15,819 bases of DNA from assembly GCA_002498385.1 (NCBI GenBank), contig DAHH01000015.1:1-15819 (forward strand), read 5' to 3'. This stretch comes from Methanobacterium sp. UBA410. GTDB lineage: Archaea; Methanobacteriota; Methanobacteria; Methanobacteriales; Methanobacteriaceae. The notes under the pieces were generated by a model, which was not told the DNA's origin, did not search any database, and worked only from the letters and a program-made list of their open reading frames with translations. The position numbers and the translations under genes are program-made. Positions 1 through 6,196 of the stretch are shown here, one piece after another. Numbering within the stretch: position 1 is the stretch's first letter; each line of letters begins with the position of its first letter.

Positions 1-8
1 TACCATCC

Positions 9-785
9 TCATAGTTTCACGTCTTCCAGTTTTATATCCTCAATAATTTCCCCATTTCGAACTCTGTCCCTTAAACTGAGCATCAACTCATCTACCTTGT
101 TAAGCTTCTCAGCTATGACTTTTTCCTGAGTTGTGGTATTTATAACCTTCTGCATTCCACCATTTTTCATGACTATTCTCCTATCCGCCATGAGGGCGAG
201 TACAGGGTCATGGGTTACAACCATGACAATCTTTCCATGTCCTGAGAGAATCTGCAGAGCGTCATGTTTTCTTATGCCTGCATTTTCTATCTCATCAATG
301 AGCACTATGGGTGAATCACTTATTATGGCAATGTCTGCAACCATTAAAGCCCTTGACTGGCCACCGCTTAAAATGGTGAGTTCATGTTCTTTCTTTATTG
401 GTTCGCCTGTGAGTGTGTTGGCAAGTCTTATCACGGCATCCACGCATTTGCTGCTGGCACCACGACATTTGGCATGAAGGCTTAAAAAATCACCCACAGA
501 CATGTCAGCAAGGAAGTTCATGTTCTGAGATAGTTGAGCCACCATTTTTTTTCTAGGATTGGTTCTGTCATCGTAACTTGGCTCTTCATCATTTACAAGA
601 ACTTTTCTCTTTGAAAATGTGTCCTCCTGTGCTAACTGTTCTATGTCCCCTATTAAAGAGCTTTTACCACTGCCAGTGGGTCCTACAACTCCAAAGATCT
701 CACCTTTCTTTATAACTATCTCTTCCACAGGTTCTTTATTTCCCTGCTTGTCGTAGCCACCTAGAACAGTTATCTTATCCACCAT
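9..785 (-). CDS. ABC-type ATPase coupled to comA, function unknown
   Basis: A single ABC nucleotide-binding domain of 258 residues. Seen in the sequence: Walker A GPTGSGKS (35-42), a probable Q-loop glutamine near residue 87, signature LSGGQSRAL (139-147), Walker B IVLIDE (160-165) and the H-loop histidine in THD (about 192). All catalytic elements are present, so it should hydrolyse ATP. There are no membrane segments, and no permease or binding-protein gene is visible beside it. The ATG shares its A with the comA stop (TAATG), so it is very probably translated with comA. A GGATG a few bases after its stop (minus-strand ATG at 6-4) may begin a further operon member beyond the window edge. 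It could be a transporter subunit whose membrane partner lies elsewhere, or a soluble ABC protein acting on methanogenic cofactors or enzymes. The family call is firm; the role is not known to me. Confidence 0.9.
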   Translation of the reverse strand: MVDKITVLGGYDKQGNKEPVEEIVIKKGEIFGVVGPTGSGKSSLIGDIEQLAQEDTFSKRKVLVNDEEPSYDDRTNPRKKMVAQLSQNMNFLADMSVGDFLSLHAKCRGASSKCVDAVIRLANTLTGEPIKKEHELTILSGGQSRALMVADIAIISDSPIVLIDEIENAGIRKHDALQILSGHGKIVMVVTHDPVLALMADRRIVMKNGGMQKVINTTTQEKVIAEKLNKVDELMLSLRDRVRNGEIIEDIKLEDVKL

Positions 786-1558
786 TAAAAGTCCACCTTT
801 CCTAAGGTATCTCCCCTCAATCCACGTCTCATTGTTTCAAGAGCTGTTATTTCTTCTGGTGGGATGTTACCCAGGTTTACGTTGGCTCCGAATTTGAGTA
901 TGAGGTAAACCTGCTGATTTTTTTGAGGTGCTTCCCAGATTACGTTTCTGATATCTGTGTTGTCCGCTATTATCTGAACATCTTCACCCTTAACATTTCC
1001 TGCATTGTCGTAGATACCTATACCTTTTCCGCCTTCCCTTGCTTCGATCAGTACCTTATCTGCACCCATCTTTACATCGTGTTCAATTAGTTTTGCCCTT
1101 TCCTGAGCTGTGTATCTTCCATCCTTTTTTGGATCCTTCTTCCCAACCTCGGTTATGACAATGAAACCACTGTCTTTAACTTCCTGGATCACCTCAGTCC
1201 TATCTTCAGTGGAGATGTCAACAGAACCATCTGATATTTCAATGGCTTTAAATCCAAGTTTATCTGCCTCATCTAAAAATTCTTTGAGTTTGTTTTGAGT
1301 GTAAGCAACTTCAAATAATGTTCCACCGGGATATGGTACAACATCATGGGCTATGTATGATTCAACTTTAGATTTTACAATCTCTCTATCGTAGATGGCA
1401 GAGGTACACCATCCAAATTTCGCAAGATCAATGTATTCGCCTGATATCTCAAGTAGGTCACTTAGCATTTTAGGGCCTATCCCCTTATCTAACATCATGG
1501 TGATTCCATTGTCAGGTTCTTTAACGCGGTCCTTTGTGAGAAAATCAAATGCATTCAT
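785..1558 (-). CDS. comA: Phosphosulfolactate synthase ComA (coenzyme M biosynthesis)
   Basis: ComA adds sulfite to phosphoenolpyruvate to give (2R)-phospho-3-sulfolactate, the first step of the PEP-dependent coenzyme M pathway; the enzyme is a cytosolic, Mg-dependent TIM barrel. The 257-residue protein matches the family along its length: GITMMLDKG (18-26), YIDLAKFGW (42-50), PYPGGTLFE (75-83), EISDGSVDIS (107-116), ITEVGKK (135-141), EAPQKNQQV (209-217), LKFGANVNL (221-229) and RRGLRGDT (244-251). The reading frame stays open 33 codons upstream, but the ATG at 1558 is the likely start. It is preceded by GGTGAT at good spacing, and its N-terminus (MNAFDFL) fits family members such as the M. 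jannaschii enzyme. The alternative ATG nine bases upstream abuts the ribosome-binding site. The stop overlaps the start of the ABC ATPase gene by one base. A TATA box lies about 50 bp upstream. Confidence 0.95.
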   Translation of the reverse strand: MNAFDFLTKDRVKEPDNGITMMLDKGIGPKMLSDLLEISGEYIDLAKFGWCTSAIYDREIVKSKVESYIAHDVVPYPGGTLFEVAYTQNKLKEFLDEADKLGFKAIEISDGSVDISTEDRTEVIQEVKDSGFIVITEVGKKDPKKDGRYTAQERAKLIEHDVKMGADKVLIEAREGGKGIGIYDNAGNVKGEDVQIIADNTDIRNVIWEAPQKNQQVYLILKFGANVNLGNIPPEEITALETMRRGLRGDTLGKVDF

Positions 1559-1606
1559 TATATACATCACCTTTTGGTTGTTATAGTAATCCAATTGTAC
1601 ACTTTG

Positions 1607-1614
1607 TATATAAG
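1607..1614 (-). promoter_or_regulatory. TATA box of the comA operon
   Basis: Read on the minus strand this is CTTATATA, close to the methanogen TATA consensus. It lies about 50 bp before the comA ATG, which would place transcription start near 1583 and give a leader of roughly 25 nt containing the GGTGAT ribosome-binding site. Inferred from sequence only. Confidence 0.6.
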
Positions 1615-1650
1615 GTTGTGTGTGAAAATGGAGATGGCAGTACAAGACTA

Positions 1651-1670
1651 GATACACATTACAATGTATC
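1651..1670. promoter_or_regulatory. Inverted repeat upstream of the comA promoter
   Basis: GATACA and TGTATC are perfect inverted 6-bp arms with an 8-bp spacer, about 40 bp upstream of the comA TATA box. The position would suit an activator or repressor site, but a 6-bp match in AT-rich DNA may be chance. Confidence 0.3.
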
Positions 1671-1820
1671 TTAATAGACCACTTCTTAATCTAATTTATT
1701 ATACTTACATCAAATATATTACTTTAATTTAGTGCCCTACTACAGAGCAGATCGCTCCACAAATAATATAACCTACCAACTGTAGACCCCATCAAATTTT
1801 TCAGTCGCCCATATTTCCCC

Positions 1821-1840
1821 ATAAACTTGTATAAACTTGT
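1821..1840. repeat. Perfect 10-bp tandem duplication
   Basis: ATAAACTTGT occurs twice head to tail in the spacer between comA and the divergent gene at 2226. The surrounding bases from 1681 to 1860 hold no open reading frame I would call. They include a small GAGC/GCTC inverted repeat near 1747. Confidence 0.6.
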
Positions 1841-1860
1841 AATAAAAACTTAGGGACATA

Positions 1861-2112
1861 TCATGCAAAAGTAACTGCAGTATTATGCTCTACGATTAAT
1901 TTTCCCAGTATATTTTCCAATTTAATTGTATTTATCAGTTTACATTCTTCATTCAGTTCAAATGCTAAAAATTTTATTTTAAAATATTCACAAGTTACAT
2001 CCACAAAACATGTGTCAGCAACATGTTGTTCCCAAAAATTTTTGTCAAAAAAAAGGAAAGGGGGTAACACGATCAAAAACATGCCATTAATAAAAAGGAG
2101 TGCATTAAACAT
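1861..2112 (-). CDS. Small hypothetical protein, doubtful
   Basis: An 83-codon minus-strand frame in the spacer between comA and the gene at 2226. The product begins with a hydrophobic stretch (FLIVLPPFLFF, about residues 12-22), followed by a soluble part with several cysteines. No good ribosome-binding site precedes the ATG at 2112 or the internal ATG near residue 11, and I recognise no family. The region is very AT-rich, so a frame of this length can arise by chance. It may be a small membrane-anchored protein, a degraded gene, or not a gene at all. Confidence 0.22.
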   Translation of the reverse strand: MFNALLFINGMFLIVLPPFLFFDKNFWEQHVADTCFVDVTCEYFKIKFLAFELNEECKLINTIKLENILGKLIVEHNTAVTFA

Positions 2113-2211
2113 GATTTTTAACAGAAAAAATTTTTCACATGTTTAATAAATAAAATTATAGGTAACAAATAGTAAATAAAAGAAATAATGTAAATAAAAG
2201 GAGATAATTTT

Positions 2212-2219
2212 TAAGGAGG
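2212..2219 (+). promoter_or_regulatory. Strong ribosome-binding site of the gene at 2226
   Basis: AAGGAGGG ends six bases before the ATG and is one of the best Shine-Dalgarno matches in the window, fixing the start at 2226. Just upstream, GTAAATAAAAG is repeated at 2172-2182 and 2190-2200. No unambiguous TATA box is visible. Confidence 0.7.
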
Positions 2220-2225
2220 GTTAAA

Positions 2226-2789
2226 ATGGAAAAAACCGTTCATTACTTTGAAAATCCGGGTATTGAAAACACAGATAAAACCATAGAACTGGTAAAAGCC
2301 AGAAGCCAGGAGTTGGGTATAAAAAATATTGTGATAGCATCTGCATCTGGTAAATCAGGGGTTAAATTGGCAAGAAAGATAAGTAATACCCATATCGTGA
2401 ATGTAACCCATCACGCCGGATTCAAGGGTGGGGACAAAATTGAAATTGAACCAGAGTATCGTGAAGAGCTTGAGGAGAAAGGAGTGGAGATTTGCATGGG
2501 TTCACATGCTTTAAGCGGTGTTGGAAGGGGTATTTCCAACAAATTCGGTGGTGTAACACCCGTTGAAGTGGTGGCACAAACATTACGTCTCTTCTCACAG
2601 GGAGTTAAAGTCTGCGTGGAAATAAGCATCATGGCAGCAGATGCAGGACTTATACCAACAGATTCAGAGATTATAGCCATTGGAGGTACTGGAACTGGTG
2701 TTGACACAGCCCTTGTTCTTAAACCAGTGCACATGAGCAACTTCTTTGACCTTAAAGTACATGAGATAATTGCAATGCCAAGACCATAA
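2226..2789 (+). CDS. Stand-alone pyruvate kinase C-terminal-domain protein
   Basis: This 187-residue protein belongs to the archaeal family related to the C-terminal alpha/beta domain of pyruvate kinase (COG1751, PK_C superfamily). It lacks the catalytic barrel of pyruvate kinase, so it is not that enzyme. Visible family features are an N-terminal HYFENPGIENT, a first strand with IVIASASGKSG (35-45), THHAGF (61-66), the glycine-rich MGSHALSGVGRGIS (91-104) and GGTGTGVDTALVLKP (153-167). The glycine-rich loops suggest binding of a phosphate-bearing ligand. I recall structures of archaeal homologues (A. fulgidus AF0103 and M. thermautotrophicus MTH1675), I believe with a bound flavin, but no established reaction. 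The length is normal. It lies just upstream of ftsZ, a neighbourhood I recall from related methanogens. A hairpin with arms TGATGT/ACATCA follows the stop at 2810-2824. Confidence 0.85.
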   Translation: MEKTVHYFENPGIENTDKTIELVKARSQELGIKNIVIASASGKSGVKLARKISNTHIVNVTHHAGFKGGDKIEIEPEYREELEEKGVEICMGSHALSGVGRGISNKFGGVTPVEVVAQTLRLFSQGVKVCVEISIMAADAGLIPTDSEIIAIGGTGTGVDTALVLKPVHMSNFFDLKVHEIIAMPRP

Positions 2790-2954
2790 CCATTTAAACC
2801 ATATTTTTGTGATGTTTTACATCATGAGTTCGAATGATAATCAGTTAAAACAGACAAGTTCACAATGCCTTCATGATGATATATTTCATGACATTTGATG
2901 CTAAAAATAAGAAATTGTTTGTTTATGGTGGATTATTCCTAAAAAAAATCATTG

Positions 2955-2964
2955 CTTTTAAATA
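2955..2964 (+). promoter_or_regulatory. Candidate TATA box of ftsZ
   Basis: CTTTTAAATAC lies about 60 bp before the ftsZ start, after an A-tract that could serve as the BRE side. A start near 2988 would give a leader of about 33 nt carrying the GGGGGT ribosome-binding site. Confidence 0.45.
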
Positions 2965-3020
2965 CAAGTTAGTACAATAACACAAATAAATTTAAAAACA
3001 TTTAGCTGTGGGGGTAAGAA

Positions 3021-4175
3021 TTGAAATCTCTTATAAACAATACCATAAAAGAATCTGAAAAGAGAAGGGAAAGATCTGTCGTTGAAGACCACAAAACATA
3101 TGACGACAACATCGACAACGATCTTAAAGAGATTATACAAAGAAGCCGGGCTAAAATCTTCGTGATTGGAACTGGAGGGGCTGGAAATAACACAATTTCA
3201 AGACTTATGGAGATAGGAATTGCAGGCGCAGGAACCATTTCAATTAACACTGATGCGCAGGATCTTTTTTATTCAAATGCGGATCAGAAGTTACTCATAG
3301 GCAGATCCACATGTGGAGGTCTCGGTGCTGGAGGTATGCCGGAAGTAGGTGAAGAAAGTGCTGAAGAAAGTGAAGAACAGATAAAAAACAAGTTAGACGG
3401 AGCTGACATGGTTTTTGTAACCTGTGGTCTTGGTGGAGGAACCGGAACAGGTTCTGCTCCAGTGATCTCTAAACTGGCCAAAAAAATTGGGGCACTGACA
3501 ATAGCAGTTGCAACAATGCCTTTCAGTGCTGAAGGCCTTAAAAGAAGGGAAAATGCTGAAAAAGGATTGGAAAAGCTCCAGAACGCTGCAGACACCGTGA
3601 TAGTAATACCAAATGATAAACTGCTTGAAGTAGCACCTAACCTACCGATAAACAAGGCTTTCATGGTGGCAGACGAACTGCTTGGAAGAGCTGTCAAAGG
3701 AATAACAGAGCTTATAACCAAACCTGGTCTTGTAAGTCTGGATTTTGCAGATATAAGAAGTATAATGGTCGGATCTGGAATGGCCATGATTGGAATGGGT
3801 GAATCAGATTCTGGTGACAGGGCAATAGAATCTGTTCATGAAGCCTTGAACAGTCCACTGCTGGACCTTGATATATCAAACGCCAAAGGAGCTTTGATAA
3901 ACATATCAGGAAGTTCAGATTTAACTCTGAACGAAGCTGAGAAGGTTGTTCAGATCGTTGCTGACGAACTCGATCCAGACGCAAACATAATTTGGGGTAC
4001 ACAGATACAGGAAGACCTGGAAAACACCATAAGAACAACTATAGTTGTGGCAGGAGTGAAATCTCCACATATATTCGGACTACCAGAAGAACGTGAATTT
4101 GTTCAGGAAAAGAAAAAAGAAAAAGAAAGCGTTCCAGAATATGCTCTGGAAGAATTCCTTGATGGTGTTTTCTAA
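3021..4175 (+). CDS. ftsZ: Cell division GTPase FtsZ
   Basis: FtsZ is the tubulin-like GTPase that polymerises into the cytokinetic ring. The 384-residue protein shows the nucleotide loop GTGGAGNNT (50-58), the tubulin signature GLGGGTGTGSAP (136-147), the MPFSAEG segment (166-172) and the T7 synergy loop GLVSLDFADI with acidic D241 and D244 that complete the active site of the next subunit. An N-terminal extension of about 40 charged residues precedes the core. The C-terminal tail is a lysine/glutamate linker followed by VPEYALEEFLDGVF, the usual place for partner binding. The start is TTG: GGGGGT sits five bases upstream, and a nearby GTG at 3008 is out of frame. Archaeal FtsZ1/FtsZ2 assignment cannot be settled here. 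The gene appears monocistronic. Confidence 0.96.
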   Translation: MKSLINNTIKESEKRRERSVVEDHKTYDDNIDNDLKEIIQRSRAKIFVIGTGGAGNNTISRLMEIGIAGAGTISINTDAQDLFYSNADQKLLIGRSTCGGLGAGGMPEVGEESAEESEEQIKNKLDGADMVFVTCGLGGGTGTGSAPVISKLAKKIGALTIAVATMPFSAEGLKRRENAEKGLEKLQNAADTVIVIPNDKLLEVAPNLPINKAFMVADELLGRAVKGITELITKPGLVSLDFADIRSIMVGSGMAMIGMGESDSGDRAIESVHEALNSPLLDLDISNAKGALINISGSSDLTLNEAEKVVQIVADELDPDANIIWGTQIQEDLENTIRTTIVVAGVKSPHIFGLPEEREFVQEKKKEKESVPEYALEEFLDGVF

Positions 4176-4217
4176 TTAATGTGTCAGCATTGAAAGGAAA
4201 ATAAAAAAAATGAACAT

Positions 4218-4237
4218 GCATTTTTAGATCAAAATGC
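4218..4237 (+). repeat. Hairpin downstream of ftsZ
   Basis: GCATTTT and AAAATGC form a perfect 7-bp stem with a six-base loop about 40 bp after the ftsZ stop. No T-run follows, so it is not a classical terminator. It may mark the mRNA 3' end. Confidence 0.35.
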
Positions 4238-4245
4238 TAATATTC

Positions 4246-4290
4246 ACGATCAACTTATAGGGTAGCTACGATCAATAGGGTAGCTTGTAC
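4246..4290. repeat. Imperfect tandem repeat with ATAGGGTAGCT boxes upstream of secE
   Basis: ACGATCAA followed by ATAGGGTAGCT occurs twice in succession (4246-4267 and 4268-4285), with four extra bases in the first copy. The second copy continues as TAGGGTAGCTTGTAC (4276-4290). A nearly identical 15-mer lies upstream of alaS at 8288-8302. The position just upstream of the secE TATA box suggests a regulatory site. Confidence 0.5.
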
Positions 4291-4311
4291 TATCTTTCAA
4301 GGATCAAAAGG

Positions 4312-4320
4312 TTTATAAAT
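4312..4320 (+). promoter_or_regulatory. TATA box of secE
   Basis: TTTATAAAT preceded by AAAAGG (BRE-like) gives a good archaeal promoter. Transcription would start near 4340, giving an 80-nt leader before secE. Confidence 0.55.
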
Positions 4321-4419
4321 CCCTAAAGAAATAATTTTAATTCTGGTATATTCCAATGATATTTATTCAAATTTTTAAAAATATCTCATTCTTAATTAGT
4401 AGGTCAAGTAGGTATTCTT

Positions 4420-4599
4420 ATGAGTTCAAAAGAGTCTATTGCCAATTTTTTAAAACAGTGCGAAAGAGTTTTGCATGTGTCAAGAAAACCAGGTCGAAGT
4501 GAATATATAAATGTTGCAAAGGTAACTGGAATCGGCATTATCCTAATAGGAGTTGTTGGATTCATAATCAGTATCATAGCCCAGCTTTTAACAACCTAA
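4420..4599 (+). CDS. secE: Preprotein translocase subunit SecE (Sec61 gamma)
   Basis: A 59-residue gene. SecE is the small subunit that clamps the SecY channel in the membrane. Seen: an amphipathic N-terminal helix (about residues 5-20, FLKQCERVLHVSRKP), then the family pattern R-K-P-x-x-x-E-Y (22-29), and one membrane helix from about 33 to 56 (VAKVTGIGIILIGVVGFIIS and on). Length and topology fit archaeal Sec61 gamma. A weak AGGT precedes the ATG. Its place immediately before spt5/nusG matches the secE-nusG pairing common in archaea and bacteria, although here 444 bp and a separate promoter divide them. Confidence 0.9.
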   Translation: MSSKESIANFLKQCERVLHVSRKPGRSEYINVAKVTGIGIILIGVVGFIISIIAQLLTT

Positions 4600-4649
4600 A
4601 TGTTTTTAACGAAGTAAACTTACTGGACCTCCAATATAAACTCCAATGA

Positions 4650-4688
4650 TAAAAGTTAACTGTAAAGGTTAACTATAAAAGTTAAATT
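4650..4688. repeat. Three 13-bp tandem repeats
   Basis: TAAAAGTTAACTG, TAAAGGTTAACTA and TAAAAGTTAAATT lie head to tail (4650-4662, 4663-4675, 4676-4688). The core GTTAAC is self-complementary, so each unit could be a dimer-binding site. Confidence 0.65.
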
Positions 4689-4777
4689 CAGATTCAACAG
4701 CTAAAAAACGGTTTAAGCCTTAAGAAATATTTTTTACATGTGCATTTTAATGTGTACAACTCGTGATGAACAAAAAG

Positions 4778-4809
4778 GGTTTAACCTAAAAAAAGGGTTT
4801 TTAACCTAA
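4778..4809. repeat. Two GGGTTTAACC-type direct repeats
   Basis: GGGTTTAACCTAA (4778-4790) and GGGTTTTTAACCTAA (4795-4809) are separated by four adenines. Each is itself an inverted repeat (GGTT/AACC). They may be protein-binding sites or weak hairpins in RNA. Confidence 0.5.
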
Positions 4810-4950
4810 TACATAAACTAGTAAATAAACCAACACATAAAGATCCACCACAGACCATCATTTTAAAACATAAACCAATCATCATTTTAAGATCTTAACC
4901 ATCAGATCATCACGAACATCATACTCATCAAGTAATCACCTAGATCTTGA

Positions 4951-4962
4951 TATTTATACAAG
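4951..4962 (+). promoter_or_regulatory. Candidate TATA box of spt5/rpl11
   Basis: TATTTATACAAG resembles the archaeal TATA element. A start near 4980 would give a leader of about 60 nt and drive the spt5-rpl11 pair. Confidence 0.45.
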
Positions 4963-5043
4963 TTAATTGAAAATATTTAATGGGATTAACAAGTGAAGTT
5001 ACAAAATTTTTAGTTATCAAAGTTCAATCAGGTAAGTGATAAA

Positions 5044-5487
5044 TTGATTTACGCTATAAGAACCCTTGTAGGGCAGGAAAAAAATGTTGCAAGAATCATT
5101 GCAAGAAATGTTAAAACCAGTGGGATTGAAGTGAGTTCTATCCTTGTACCTGAATCTCTCAAGGGATACATTTTAATTGAATCATCAAGTAAAATTGACA
5201 TGCAAAATCCAGCCTTTAAAGTTCCTCATATGAAGGGCATTATCGATGGTGAGATACCCTTCGATGAAGTGAAAACCTTTTTAAATCCTGAACCTATATT
5301 AGCTTCTGTTAAAAAAGGAAGTATTGTGGAACTGATATCAGGACCATTTAAAGGTGAAAAGGCCAAAGTTATCAGGATAGATGAATCCAAAGAGAACGTG
5401 GTCTTAGAACTTATTGAGGCTGCAGTTCCAATACCTGTTACAGTTAACGGTGATCAGATCAGATTAATACAGAAGGAGGCAGATTAA
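5044..5487 (+). CDS. spt5: Transcription elongation factor Spt5 (NusG family)
   Basis: Archaeal Spt5 binds the RNA polymerase clamp, with Spt4, and keeps elongation processive. The 147-residue protein has the two-domain archaeal build: an NGN domain (about 1-85, opening MIYAIRTLVGQEKNV) and a KOW domain (about 88-125, VKKGSIVELISGPFKGEKAKV). The start is TTG, supported by AGGT and GTGAT motifs just upstream and by the N-terminus typical of methanogen homologues. Its TAA overlaps the rpl11 ATG by one base (TAATG), so the two genes are translationally coupled, a classic NusG-L11 arrangement. An alternative label is NusG. Confidence 0.94.
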   Translation: MIYAIRTLVGQEKNVARIIARNVKTSGIEVSSILVPESLKGYILIESSSKIDMQNPAFKVPHMKGIIDGEIPFDEVKTFLNPEPILASVKKGSIVELISGPFKGEKAKVIRIDESKENVVLELIEAAVPIPVTVNGDQIRLIQKEAD

Positions 5488-5975
5488 TGGTAAAAGAAAC
5501 CGTAGAAATTCTTATAGACGGTGGTAAAGCAACACCAGGCCCACCATTAGGTCCTGCAATAGGTCCACTGGGCATTAACATGATGAAGGTGGTTGAGGAG
5601 ATCAACAACAAAACCTCAGACTTCAGTGGAATGAAGGTTCCTGTTAAGGTCATAGTTGATGTAAGCACCAAAGAATTTGAGATAAAAGTTGGTACACCAC
5701 CAACAACAGCACTCATAATAGATGAACTCGGCATAGACAAAGGTTCACAGGATCCTGGAATGGACAAAGTAGCAGATCTCAAGATGGAACAGGCATTGAA
5801 AATTGCTCGTATGAAATTTGATGCACTGCTCTCAAACGATTATAAAAATGCTGCAAAAGAGGTTATAGGAACCTGTGTGAGCATGGGTATAACTGTTGAA
5901 GGAAAGGATCCAAGAGAAGTGCAGGAAGAAATAGACCAGGGTGCCTATGACGATACACTCGTCCAGGATGCCTAA
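5487..5975 (+). CDS. rpl11: Large-subunit ribosomal protein L11 (uL11)
   Basis: L11 binds the GTPase-associated centre of 23S rRNA and forms the base of the stalk. The 162-residue protein shows the signature GGKATPGPPLGPAIGPLG (12-29) at its N-terminal domain and a C-terminal rRNA-binding domain with TPPTTALI around residues 71-78. AAGGAGGC (5473-5480) is an excellent ribosome-binding site inside the end of spt5. The length is standard for archaea. A run of seven T (5987-5993) soon after the stop may end transcription before the L1 operon. Confidence 0.97.
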   Translation: MVKETVEILIDGGKATPGPPLGPAIGPLGINMMKVVEEINNKTSDFSGMKVPVKVIVDVSTKEFEIKVGTPPTTALIIDELGIDKGSQDPGMDKVADLKMEQALKIARMKFDALLSNDYKNAAKEVIGTCVSMGITVEGKDPREVQEEIDQGAYDDTLVQDA

Positions 5976-5986
5976 ACTTATTTCAA

Positions 5987-5993
5987 TTTTTTT
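5987..5993 (+). terminator. Possible oligo-T terminator after rpl11
   Basis: Seven consecutive T begin 12 bases after the rpl11 stop. Archaeal RNA polymerase terminates on such tracts without a hairpin. The same stretch continues as TTTATAG and could instead be read as a TATA box for the L1 operon. Confidence 0.35.
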
Positions 5994-6035
5994 ATAGTTC
6001 AAAGATTCATAGGATCATGTATCAGATACCAGATC

Positions 6036-6066
6036 AAGTATCAAATAACATCTGTTAAGTATCAAA
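6036..6066. repeat. AAGTATCAAA direct repeats in the L1 leader
   Basis: AAGTATCAAA occurs at 6036-6045 and 6057-6066, 21 bp apart, with related GTATCAGATAC just before and a partly inverted TACTTTGATC at about 6083. They lie in the 221-bp gap before rpl1, possibly in its promoter or leader. Confidence 0.4.
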
Positions 6067-6162
6067 CGGTGCTTGGTACAGGTACTTTGATCCATCACAA
6101 CTCATCACAAATTCAATTTCATGGATATGGCATCATATCAGTGAACAATTAGATAATTCATG

Positions 6163-6184
6163 TGAACTTTCATTTGAGAGTTCA
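6163..6184 (+). promoter_or_regulatory. Hairpin abutting the rpl1 ribosome-binding site
   Basis: TGAACTTTC and GAGAGTTCA pair over 9 bp (one G-U) around an ATTT loop. Two further wobble pairs would reach G6186, the first base of the GGAGG ribosome-binding site (6186-6190). The fold could modulate ribosome access to rpl1. Confidence 0.45.
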
Positions 6185-6196
6185 TGGAGGAATTAA

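Larger units (their letters stand above)
4600..5043. other. Repeat-rich spacer between secE and spt5
   Basis: No open reading frame of note on either strand. It holds three tandem 13-bp units at 4650-4688, two GGGTTTAACC-type boxes at 4778-4809, two ATCATTTTAA copies near 4858 and 4880 followed by a run of ATCA words, and the spt5 promoter near 4951. It is long for a gap inside a translation gene cluster. Confidence 0.6.

Noticed and set aside
785..1657. A longer, 290-residue ComA beginning at 1657
   Set aside because: The extra 33 residues lie across the TATA box and ribosome-binding site, are unlike the family, and the ATG at 1558 has a well-spaced GGTGAT.
3284..3787. 167-codon minus-strand frame inside ftsZ
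   Set aside because: A shadow of the conserved FtsZ reading frame; its low-complexity composition mirrors the Gly/Ala-rich sense protein.
4650..4890. CRISPR-like repeats in the secE-spt5 spacer
   Set aside because: The units are 10-15 bp, contiguous or irregularly spaced and imperfect, with no constant-length spacers.
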